DNA of 5,903 nucleotides, from assembly GCA_024227975.1 (NCBI GenBank), contig JAAETV010000806.1, positions 1 through 5,903 on the forward strand, written 5' to 3'. The notes below the pieces were generated by a model, which searched no databases, was not told the DNA's origin, and was given only the letters and a program-made list of their open reading frames with translations. Positions 1 to 5,903 of the stretch are shown here, one piece after another. Source of the DNA: Actinomycetes bacterium. GTDB lineage: Bacteria; Actinomycetota; Acidimicrobiia; Acidimicrobiales; SZUA-35. The translations under genes and the position numbers were made by a program. Each line of letters starts with the position of its first letter. The stretch's first letter is position 1.

Positions 1-2396
1 CACGCTCCGGTCGTCGCGGCGGCGCTAGGGGGTGGCTCCGATATTTCCAACCAGCCCCACGAGCGGGCCGTTGTCACCGCGGCCTGACGAGACGAGACAC
101 CGAGCTTCTGGTAGAGGCGTTGTACGTAGGTCTTGACCGTCTCGAACGACAGGTAGAGCTGTTCTGCTATCTCCCGCCGGGAGAGGTCGCTGTCGAGGAG
201 CTGGAGCACCTCGTTCTCGCGCTCGGTCAGGGGTTCGGTGCTACCCCCACGAGCCGCCCGCCCCATCTGAATCTGACGTTCGATTGCCCGTCGCCGTTTG
301 GTCAGCAGCCGACCGGCGTCAGCCGTCTGGGTCAAGAGTCGGTCCGCTTCGGCCAGCCATCTTGCGCTCTCCTTGGCGTCACCTTCCTCGCAGAGGATGC
401 TGGCCGCATCCAGGCAGCCGAGGGCTTGGAAGGCAACGAGCTGGCCGTTCTGGGCGGAGTCGAGCGCCAGCTTGAGGGCGCCAACGCGGTCGCCCTTGGC
501 CATGGCCACTCGGCCTTTCGCCAGCTGCACGATGCCAGCTCCGGGGGCGGTGGTGCCGTTGACGGCGCGCTGGAGCTCGGCGGCTGAGATCAGGGCCTCG
601 GCTCGGGTGTGGTGGCCTCCACCATCGATCTCGATCAGGGCCAGCATCGCCAGGACTGTCGGTGAGAACAGACGCGTGATCCAACGCCGGGGTTCGACCT
701 CCAGACCAGTCTGGACTCGGAGACTCTCTGTCAGTGCCTGTCTGGCTGCTCTCAGTTCGTCGTCGAGATATGAGGCAATCCCGGCCGCCGAGTGGGACAG
801 AGCGGCCCACGCCGTCTCGGGACCGACCTCGAGCCGAAGGGCCCGCTGGGCGAACAGTTTCCGTGTTCGTGGCCCCAGCCGACTGAATGTGGCCTGAGCG
901 GCGTCAATCGCCCCTGATGTGGAGGCGGCCTCGCAGGGGGGTCTTCCCCGCTGACTCCTGGCCGCTCGGGTCAGCCAATAGTCGATCTCTTCACCCACCC
1001 GATCACCGTGACTCATCCAGAGAGCCATGGCTGCAGTGACGGCCACTCCCGATTCGGCATCGATCGTCTCCGGCGGCAGTTGGCAGACCCATTCGATGAG
1101 GTCGTCGCTACGGCCGCAGCCGATGATGTCGAGACCGGTCTCGCGGATCAGGTCGATGATGGCGTACCAATCCTCGGTCTCTACCGCCTGGGCCACGACC
1201 TCGTCATAGCGGCGCTCGGAGAGGTAGTAGCGGAGGACACGTCGTCTGGCTGTGAGCTCGGGTTCCGGGCCCAGTCGACGTAGACGGTCCAGTAGGAACT
1301 CTCGCCCCAGTGCCACCCATCGGTAGGCGTTGCCGTCTTGGGTTGGTTCGAGGAATGCATGCAGGCTGCCCAGGCGGGCCAGCCGCTCGGCGCTTCCCTT
1401 GTCGCCGGTGAGCTCATCACAGGCGTCGGCTGATGGCTCCACCAGGACCGAGGTCAACAACAGGAAGTCCTGATCAGAGATTGACAACCCATCCAGTACT
1501 TCGCGCTCGAAATAGTCGGCGACATCGGTATCGCTGCCGCTCAACGACCCGACACGGCCAACGCACCCCCTAGCGCCGAGACCCCGACTAGCTATGTCTA
1601 CCCCAGCAGCCCAGCCGTCGATGTCGCGCCCCAGTGCCGCCAACTGGGGCCGGGGCAGCCCTGGTGCTCGGAGGAGGATCGCCTGTGCGACCTCATCATC
1701 GTCGAGTCGGAGATCGGCCGGTCCTATCGAGCGGACGGCTAGCTCTCGTGCTCCCCTCACCATTGGGTGGACACTTGTGCGCCCAGCGAGGACGAGCTGC
1801 CATGGTTGGCCCGAGAGTTGGCTGAACCAGTCGAGTAGCTGATCGATGACGCCCTGATCGAGATGGTGGAGATCATCAATGAAGATCATCCGATCGGAGT
1901 CGGCGATAGTTGCGAGCGAATCCTCGATCGAGTCGGTCATTGGGTGCCCGTGGCGGTGGCAGATACTCAGACCAACCAGCTCTTCTACCGCCGAGGCATC
2001 TATATGGCGAGTGTCACAGCTGAGCCACGCGGGCTTGGATCCGCTCTGGCAGAGTTCGAGAAACCACTGGGTCATAAGCGATGTCTTGCCCGCTCCAGCC
2101 GGTCCGGCAAGGAAGGTGACGTCGTCATCACTGAGCTGAATCTGGCGTTCCACAACAAGGTGACCAGATGGCGGAGGGTCGAATTGGGCCAAGCTCGACG
2201 GGGGAGGAAAGAGGGCGGAGGGGCATCTATCCTCCCCCGTCGGCGATTGTTCGTCCTGGTCAGCGATGTGGCCGCGCTTCTGCCTCCAGGCCCGAGCTCG
2301 GCTGAAAGGGGTATCGGAGTTGGTGCGGGCGTTGTGAGCGCCAGTACCGCCGACATCGACCCTATGTGGATGACTCCGAGTATCTACAGGTTTCAC
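1..2396 (-). CDS. LAL/MalT-like LuxR-family ATP-binding transcriptional regulator (C-terminus cut by window edge)
   Basis: Reading the minus strand by hand gives one frame open from position 2450 to the left edge without a stop. With the GTG at 2396 as start, a P-loop GPAGAGKT lies at residues 98-105 and a Walker B strand MIFIDDLHHL at about 170-179. These are followed by the family's sensor-like strand (LVLAGRTS), a GWAAGVDIASR segment, a long helical TPR-like middle, and a LuxR/GerE helix-turn-helix at about 720-785 (LTERENEVLQLL, then REIAEQLYLSFETVKTYV and QKLGVSSRQAAV). Known LAL proteins are cytoplasmic signal-transduction ATPases that bind an inducer and ATP, oligomerise and activate transcription. 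The effector and targets are unknown here. Usual LAL 'YRxHPLFRELL' sequence is degenerate (YRWVALGREFLL). The tail after the HTH continues at least 17 residues and leaves the window. The start is doubtful: GTG 2396 has an AGGGG five bases upstream but leaves about 65 unconserved residues ahead of the recognisable domain. Alternatives are TTG 2192, or ATG 2226, which is out of phase by one base. Confidence 0.88.
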   Translation of the reverse strand, partial: MKPVDTRSHPHRVDVGGTGAHNARTNSDTPFSRARAWRQKRGHIADQDEQSPTGEDRCPSALFPPPSSLAQFDPPPSGHLVVERQIQLSDDDVTFLAGPAGAGKTSLMTQWFLELCQSGSKPAWLSCDTRHIDASAVEELVGLSICHRHGHPMTDSIEDSLATIADSDRMIFIDDLHHLDQGVIDQLLDWFSQLSGQPWQLVLAGRTSVHPMVRGARELAVRSIGPADLRLDDDEVAQAILLRAPGLPRPQLAALGRDIDGWAAGVDIASRGLGARGCVGRVGSLSGSDTDVADYFEREVLDGLSISDQDFLLLTSVLVEPSADACDELTGDKGSAERLARLGSLHAFLEPTQDGNAYRWVALGREFLLDRLRRLGPEPELTARRRVLRYYLSERRYDEVVAQAVETEDWYAIIDLIRETGLDIIGCGRSDDLIEWVCQLPPETIDAESGVAVTAAMALWMSHGDRVGEEIDYWLTRAARSQRGRPPCEAASTSGAIDAAQATFSRLGPRTRKLFAQRALRLEVGPETAWAALSHSAAGIASYLDDELRAARQALTESLRVQTGLEVEPRRWITRLFSPTVLAMLALIEIDGGGHHTRAEALISAAELQRAVNGTTAPGAGIVQLAKGRVAMAKGDRVGALKLALDSAQNGQLVAFQALGCLDAASILCEEGDAKESARWLAEADRLLTQTADAGRLLTKRRRAIERQIQMGRAARGGSTEPLTERENEVLQLLDSDLSRREIAEQLYLSFETVKTYVQRLYQKLGVSSRQAAVTTARSWGWLEISEPPPSAAATTGA
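2196..2242 (-). promoter_or_regulatory. 13-bp perfect hairpin enclosing a Shine-Dalgarno and an ATG
   Basis: The arms CGACGGGGGAGGA (2196-2208) and TCCTCCCCCGTCG (2230-2242) are perfectly complementary, with a 21-base loop. Read as minus-strand RNA, the 5' arm contains GGGGGAGG, a near-ideal ribosome binding site four bases from an ATG at 2226-2224. That ATG sits in the loop, and the site itself is fully paired to the 3' arm. No T-tract follows the 3' arm on the minus strand, so it does not look like an ordinary intrinsic terminator. It lies inside the regulator frame if GTG 2396 is the start. If translation starts near 2226, it is a leader structure that could limit initiation. The repeat is seen directly; the regulatory role is inferred. 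Confidence 0.5.
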
Positions 2397-2401
2397 GTCT
2401 G

Positions 2402-2406
2402 CCCCT
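2402..2406 (-). promoter_or_regulatory. Candidate ribosome binding site for GTG 2396
   Basis: The minus strand reads AGGGG, then five bases, then GTG at 2396-2394. This is the only in-frame start with a plausible Shine-Dalgarno in the long leftward frame, which is why 2396 is used as the provisional start. The competing out-of-phase ATG at 2226 has a stronger site. Confidence 0.4.
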
Positions 2407-2464
2407 ATCCGCCCTGATGTACAGCAGTGTCCTCCCTGCGGATTGGAGCGTCATCACACGGCGC

Positions 2465-2495
2465 GGGTGAAGGGTGGCCACAGATAGATTCACCC
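2465..2495. repeat. 7-bp inverted repeat in the divergent promoter region
   Basis: GGGTGAA (2465-2471) and TTCACCC (2489-2495) are perfect complements separated by 17 bases. An overlapping pair, AGGGTG (2471-2476) and CACCCT (2491-2496), and the palindrome GTGGCCAC (2474-2481) lie in the same block. The arms are too short to be significant alone, but their position midway between divergent regulators makes a dimer-binding operator possible. Confidence 0.3.
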
Positions 2496-2501
2496 TGATA
2501 G

Positions 2502-2511
2502 GGGGATGAAG
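2502..2511 (+). promoter_or_regulatory. MalT-box-like site
   Basis: GGGGATGAAG matches nine of ten positions of the enterobacterial MalT box GGGGA(T/G)GAGG. The core GGATGA also occurs at 2368-2373, and a GGAGGA core occurs on the minus strand at 2435-2430. MalT founds the LAL family, so a site of this type between two LAL genes is suggestive. The recognition helices here differ from one another and need not keep MalT specificity, and GGATGA also occurs inside coding sequence in this window. Confidence 0.25.
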
Positions 2512-2716
2512 ATTGCAGCGACATCCACAATAATGAGCGAAGCGGGTACTACGTTCGGATTGCAGACGGCGATGCGAACGCATTTTCCCAATTTCCTAAC
2601 TTGGTCGTTCTCGTTGCTGGCCGCGCTCATTGACAGGGCAAGCGCAGCCACCGGGTCCACCGACCGCCTTCGCGGCGTCGTGGTCAGGGATCGATCTAGT
2701 AGTCCGACTCATTCTT

Positions 2717-2722
2717 GAGGGG
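2717..2722 (+). promoter_or_regulatory. Ribosome binding site deciding the GTG 2732 start
   Basis: GAGGGG lies nine bases ahead of GTG 2732. The longer in-frame alternative, TTG 2630, has no Shine-Dalgarno-like sequence. It would also add 34 residues that do not resemble the LAL N-terminus, so 2732 is preferred. Confidence 0.65.
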
Positions 2723-2731
2723 TTTGGGGCA

Positions 2732-5377
2732 GTGACTGCCAGTCATCGGGAGGCAAGAAGGTTTCCACTCCTCGAGTCGAAACTGCGCGCTCCTACCCGA
2801 ACCGGGTGGTCGCTGGACCGTGATCACCTGTTCGGCCGTCTCGACAATGCACTCCAGGGGCGCCTGGCCGTCGTCGCAGCCCCAGCCGGCTTTGGCAAGA
2901 CGGTGCTGATCGAGGAGTGGACCCATCGCTTGGGCTCAGACACCACAGTCGGCTGGCTGTCCGTGGACGGGCACGACGACGATGCATCCACGTTCTGGTG
3001 GTATCTCGTCGAGTGTGTGCGCCGCTTCGGGGCCCATGTGGATGAACGGCTGGTCGCCGAGTTGCGGGAAGACATTTCTTCGGTCAACGAGCTGGTCGCA
3101 GAGTTGGTCAATGCGCTGGCGTCGCTCGATGGCCGCCAGGTGCTCGTCCTCGACGATCTGCATCTTGCCGTCTCCAAGGATGTACTCGATCCACTCTTCA
3201 GGTTCGTCGATTCCATGCCGCCGTCCGCCCTGCTGGTTGTCATCAGCCGATTCGCACCGAATTGGCCGCTGGAGCGCATGCGAGCCCGGGGCGAGGCCGA
3301 GGTGATCGGCGCCGATGTCCTCGCCTTTGATCGCCAAGAGACGGCCGTGGTCTTGACCAAGGAAGCACCAGGAGTGTTGCTCAACGACTCCGAGATCGAT
3401 GTTTTGTATCGCCGGTCGGAGGGCTGGCCCGTCGCGGTCACCCTGGCCGCTCACGGGCTGCGCCGTCAGTCAGCACCCCATCGCCTGGTCGCCGACTTCG
3501 GCGGGAGCGACGGGGTGGTTGCTGGTTTCCTGTTGGAAGAGGTGTTGTCCGGGCTGAGTCCGGGGCTGCACCGGTTCCTGCTCGACCTTTCGGTGCTCGA
3601 CCGCTTCTCCGTCGACGTCGCCAGCGCCCTGATCAACAAGCCGGCTGGTGAGCTTGTGGCCGAGCTGATGGCCGAGCACCTGTTCGTGGTATCGATCGAT
3701 GACCAGGGCAACTGGTACCGGCTGCATCAGCTGATCCGAGATCTGCTCTTGGCTGATCTGGCGAGAAGTGATCCGGCGCGAGTTCGGGTCCTTCACCGCC
3801 GGGCCGCCACATGGTACGAGGCCAACGACAATATTGGGGCCGCAGTGGAGCATCTGGTGGCCGCCGGTGAGTTCGACGGGACCGTTGCCCTCATCGATAG
3901 GGTGGTTGATCAGCAATACCTGGCAGGGGAAACCGACTCGATCATCCGTTGGCTGAAGCTGCTTCCCGTCGATCAGCTCGAGCAACGACCTGGTGCGGCG
4001 TCCCTCCTGGCGCGGATGCTGATTGCCCAGGGCTGGTTCGACGAAGCTCGGGGGTGGATCGATATTGCTTCTCGGGCCACCCAAACTGATTCGCAACATC
4101 TTGATGTGATCGTTGCTCGCCTTCGGCTGGAGCGATACTTGGGCCAAGAGGATGCCGTGATGGACACCCTCACCGCTCTCGATGCCTTGGTTGAAGTGGC
4201 TACCGACCCCCATACGCGAGAGGCGGCGCAGAGCCAGCAGGCCGACGCTCTGGCGATTCGGGCGATGTGTCACCTCTTCTTGGGGCAAACTCATCGCTAC
4301 CGGGAGACCCTGGTCGAGTTATCCAATCGTCGGGGTGAACTCGGCGAGGCCGCGGCCTTCACCGTCGAGCCGGTCCTAGCGAACGCCCACGCCGAGGATG
4401 GCGACCTCCAGAAGGCAGCCAGCCTGGCCAGGGTGGCGATCGAGCGGGCCGACCGCACCGGGACCGGGTTCTACACCATGACCTACGCTCATCTGGCCTT
4501 GGCCCAGGTGGCTTGGTGCCGAGGTCAGCTCGAAGGCGCCCAGGACTCATTGCGAAGGGCAGCCCAGCTCGATCCTGGTGCCGCGGTGTGGATGCGGACC
4601 TTGCGGGCCATCCGGGCGGCCGAGACACTGGCCAGTATCGGCCGCCACGATCAGGTGGATGACATACTCGAGTCAGCGTGGCACGGAACGGCCGGAGCCC
4701 GCACTCCTCCCAACAGCCGGTTTCTCATCGTCGCCTGGGGCATGGTGATCAACGCCATCCACGACCGGCGAGAACCGGCCTACTCCTGGCTCGCAGAGCT
4801 TGAACGACTCGACGCGTCAGGTCGTCCTCCTCTTTTCCTCTGGGCTGAAGCCGAGCTGTTGCGGGGTAATCCCCAGATGGTGATTGCCCGTTTCGGGTCC
4901 GACGGTAGTCACCTGCCGGTTCAGCCTCTTCCCCGCCTCCGATGCGGTTTGGCCTTGTTCAAGGCGCTCGAGTCAACCGGACAGGACAGTGAGCTGGTTT
5001 CCCTCATTGGCCCCCTCCTAGCCCAAGCCGAACAGTACGAGCTCATCCAGCCGGTCGTGGAGTGTCGCGGCCTCGTCTCCCACATCGAGTCAATCGGACC
5101 AGATGGGCCATCACATCGATTCCTCGCCCAACTTCGGCCTTCCAGCCCGAGTCCTCCGGAGACCCCGGCACCACTCCAGCTGCCGGAGCCAATCAGCTGC
5201 CGTGAGCTCGATCTCATCCGCCTGCTTCCAACCAGGCTGACCAATCAGGAGATCGCCACCGAGTTGTACGTCTCACTCAATACGGTCAAGACGCATCTCC
5301 GCAACATCTATCGCAAGCTCGGGGTACCGTCTCGAGATTCGGCGATCGCTCGCTGCAAGGAGCTCGACTTGCTGTGA
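2732..5377 (+). CDS. LAL/MalT-like LuxR-family ATP-binding transcriptional regulator, complete
   Basis: Predicted 881-residue regulator. It opens with the LAL-type N-terminus (LLESKLRAPTRTGWSLDR, about residues 13-30). The P-loop APAGFGKT is at 50-57 and Walker B VLVLDDLHL at 137-145. A VISR sensor-like strand sits at about 170-173, EGWPVAV at about 230-236, and the family landmark YRLHQLIRDLL at about 329-339. A long TPR-like helical region fills about 350-800, and a C-terminal LuxR/GerE helix-turn-helix occupies about 818-881 (LTNQEIATELYVSLNTVKTHL, then YRKLGVPSRDSAIARC). The protein ends four residues after the HTH-associated helix, as is typical. Length and domain order match the LAL family: STAND ATPases that switch to an ATP-bound, effector-bound multimer and activate promoters. 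Key ATPase residues K56, T57, D141 and D142 are present, so activity is plausible. A proline-rich linker (about 800-817) precedes the HTH. The divergent partner is another LAL; the effector and targets are unknown. TTG 2630 is a less likely start. Confidence 0.94.
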   Translation: MTASHREARRFPLLESKLRAPTRTGWSLDRDHLFGRLDNALQGRLAVVAAPAGFGKTVLIEEWTHRLGSDTTVGWLSVDGHDDDASTFWWYLVECVRRFGAHVDERLVAELREDISSVNELVAELVNALASLDGRQVLVLDDLHLAVSKDVLDPLFRFVDSMPPSALLVVISRFAPNWPLERMRARGEAEVIGADVLAFDRQETAVVLTKEAPGVLLNDSEIDVLYRRSEGWPVAVTLAAHGLRRQSAPHRLVADFGGSDGVVAGFLLEEVLSGLSPGLHRFLLDLSVLDRFSVDVASALINKPAGELVAELMAEHLFVVSIDDQGNWYRLHQLIRDLLLADLARSDPARVRVLHRRAATWYEANDNIGAAVEHLVAAGEFDGTVALIDRVVDQQYLAGETDSIIRWLKLLPVDQLEQRPGAASLLARMLIAQGWFDEARGWIDIASRATQTDSQHLDVIVARLRLERYLGQEDAVMDTLTALDALVEVATDPHTREAAQSQQADALAIRAMCHLFLGQTHRYRETLVELSNRRGELGEAAAFTVEPVLANAHAEDGDLQKAASLARVAIERADRTGTGFYTMTYAHLALAQVAWCRGQLEGAQDSLRRAAQLDPGAAVWMRTLRAIRAAETLASIGRHDQVDDILESAWHGTAGARTPPNSRFLIVAWGMVINAIHDRREPAYSWLAELERLDASGRPPLFLWAEAELLRGNPQMVIARFGSDGSHLPVQPLPRLRCGLALFKALESTGQDSELVSLIGPLLAQAEQYELIQPVVECRGLVSHIESIGPDGPSHRFLAQLRPSSPSPPETPAPLQLPEPISCRELDLIRLLPTRLTNQEIATELYVSLNTVKTHLRNIYRKLGVPSRDSAIARCKELDLL

Positions 5378-5426
5378 GGCGGTGGGTGCGGTCGCTCTAC
5401 CTACGGCCAAGAAGATGAGGTCATGG

Positions 5427-5903
5427 TCATGGTCTTGTTTCTCTGAGGCGTTCTCGAATCGTCTCCACACTATGTTCCGCTAGCGGTGTGTGTAGTACGC
5501 GACCACCGAGTTGTCCCATCTCGGCCAGTGTTGGCTTGAGATCGCGCTGGTAGACGAGTAGGCACAGTGCCGAATGGCCCGGCTCTAGTGTCTCGCTCAG
5601 CTCGGTGGTGAACATGGCGTCGAGGCCGAGCTGGCTCAGGCGACCGTACATTGTTGCGAACACTTCCCCGTACTGGTTGTCACCCATTGGGCCGCCGACG
5701 AGGAGGGTGATGAGAAGACCCCACCAGCCCTCATCGGTCTGGCGTCGCCTCGTTGAGATCTCGGTTGTCTGACGGACCCTGAGCCTTCCCCGCTTCGTCT
5801 TGACGGCAATAGCGGCATCTCTCATCTGAAGGTATCCGTCCATCTGCCGTCGCATGGCTGCGATCAGGCCCTCGTCGGCCTTCAGTTCGTCGTCAAAGGC
5901 GAC
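5427..5903 (-). CDS. DUF1269-family protein (N-terminus cut by window edge)
   Basis: The minus frame is open from the right edge to a TGA at 5429-5427 and shows 158 residues. It begins VAFDDELKADEGL, which resembles the DUF1269 N-terminus (a short beta strand then an acidic helix), so probably fewer than ten residues are missing. It continues with AAIAVKTKRGRLRVRQT, a short hydrophobic stretch WWGLLITLLVGG (visible residues about 60-71), LEPGHSALCLLV (about 106-117) and LGGRVLHTPLAEHSVETIRERL. This order follows the family pattern of strand-helix, 'dAavv..k.G...v.q', glycine-rich segment, 'L.pG.SAl..Lv', 'ggtvl.t.L'. DUF1269 proteins have no firm biochemical function and are often predicted to be membrane-associated. 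Here the glycine-zipper segment is short and polar residues follow it (MGDNQYGEV), so membrane insertion is doubtful. The gene converges on the upstream regulator across 49 bases, and its stop codon overlaps a GGTCAT tandem repeat (5419-5434). I saw no strong terminator hairpin. Confidence 0.82.
   Translation of the reverse strand, partial: VAFDDELKADEGLIAAMRRQMDGYLQMRDAAIAVKTKRGRLRVRQTTEISTRRRQTDEGWWGLLITLLVGGPMGDNQYGEVFATMYGRLSQLGLDAMFTTELSETLEPGHSALCLLVYQRDLKPTLAEMGQLGGRVLHTPLAEHSVETIRERLRETRP

Larger units (their letters stand above)
2441..2525 (+). repeat. Two imperfect 15-bp direct repeats, possible operators
   Basis: GATTGGAGCGTCATC (2441-2455) and GATTGCAGCGACATC (2511-2525) match at 13 of 15 positions and start 70 bases apart. 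The first eight bases of the second copy (GATTGCAG) recur at 2558-2565. All copies lie on the same strand in the divergent intergenic region, as expected for direct-repeat binding sites of LuxR/MalT-type activators. Binding is inferred only. Confidence 0.35.
2397..2731. other. Divergent intergenic control region between the two LAL regulators
   Basis: This is 335 bases between the GTG start chosen for the leftward gene and the GTG start of the rightward gene. It is less GC-rich than the flanks, especially around 2521-2605. It holds short direct and inverted repeats (listed separately), a MalT-box-like decamer and the ribosome binding sites of both genes. An 8-bp inverted pair, CCCCTATC (2402-2409) and GATAGGGG (2497-2504), brackets the left half, and a GATCGATC palindrome lies at 2689-2696. 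A perfect TTGACA at 2630-2635 has no recognisable -10 at the expected spacing. I found no confident sigma-70-type promoter on either strand, although the divergent arrangement requires at least two promoters. Confidence 0.6.

Noticed and set aside
120..897. Long plus-strand frames opposite the leftward regulator
   Set aside because: They are antisense to a recognisable HTH and TPR-like region in a GC-rich gene, and their translations show no family features.
1863..2417. A 184-codon plus-strand frame across the 5' end of the leftward regulator
   Set aside because: It overlaps the Walker A and B coding sequence of the minus-strand gene, and its product has no recognisable motif.
2630..2658. 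Perfect -35 hexamer TTGACA at 2630 as a sigma-70-type promoter
   Set aside because: No -10-like hexamer is present 15-19 bases downstream, where the sequence is GC-rich.
2506..2718. A 70-residue plus-strand frame beginning MKIAATSTIM inside the divergent region
   Set aside because: The G-run directly abuts the ATG, which is too close for a ribosome binding site. The sequence resembles no family, and the frame ends just before the second regulator's ribosome binding site. A leader peptide is not excluded, but nothing supports one.
2630..2731. TTG 2630 as start of the rightward regulator, giving a 915-residue protein
   Set aside because: It lacks a ribosome binding site, and the extra 34 residues are unlike LAL N-termini. 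GTG 2732 has GAGGGG at good spacing.
3470..4294. A 274-codon minus-strand frame opposite the rightward regulator
   Set aside because: It is antisense to well-conserved LAL coding sequence. Long antisense frames are expected at this base composition.
5378..5437. Bidirectional terminator between the convergent genes
   Set aside because: Only a five-base CAAGA/TCTTG pairing with a 20-base loop could be found, which is too weak to call.

Overview
This window comes from a GC-rich bacterial chromosome. The G/C-biased third codon positions, the non-ATG starts and two very large LuxR-type (LAL/MalT-like) regulators side by side suggest an actinobacterium. That assignment is inference; there is no rRNA or other marker gene here.

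Layout. (1) Positions 1-2396, minus strand: a large LAL-family transcriptional regulator (P-loop ATPase, helical/TPR-like middle, C-terminal LuxR helix-turn-helix). Its C-terminus runs off the left edge. The frame stays open for about 815 codons, from position 2450 to the edge, but the start codon is unclear. (2) Positions 2397-2731: a divergent intergenic region with several short repeats, one good match to the MalT-box consensus and a ribosome binding site for the rightward gene. (3) Positions 2732-5377, plus strand: a complete second LAL regulator of 881 residues with all family landmarks. (4) Positions 5378-5426: a 49-bp convergent gap with no convincing terminator. (5) Positions 5427-5903, minus strand: a DUF1269-family protein, complete except for a few N-terminal residues beyond the right edge.

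How the genes may work together. The two LAL regulators are transcribed away from a shared control region, so cross- or autoregulation is a natural hypothesis. They are clearly diverged in the ATPase lid, the middle and the HTH recognition helix, so they are not a fresh duplication. Neither effector nor target genes can be named from the window. The DUF1269 gene converges on the second regulator and need not be functionally linked.

The most interesting signal is at the 5' end of the leftward regulator. A perfect 13-bp inverted repeat (2196-2208 / 2230-2242) forms a minus-strand hairpin. It buries an excellent Shine-Dalgarno sequence and holds an ATG (2226) in its loop. That ATG is one base out of phase with the regulator frame, and the two frames would join if one C were removed from a C5 run in the stem. 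If they did join, the Walker A motif would fall at the usual distance from the N-terminus. This could be a sequencing error, a phase-variable tract, translational control by SD sequestration, or coincidence. No mobile element, CRISPR array, tRNA or rRNA was seen.
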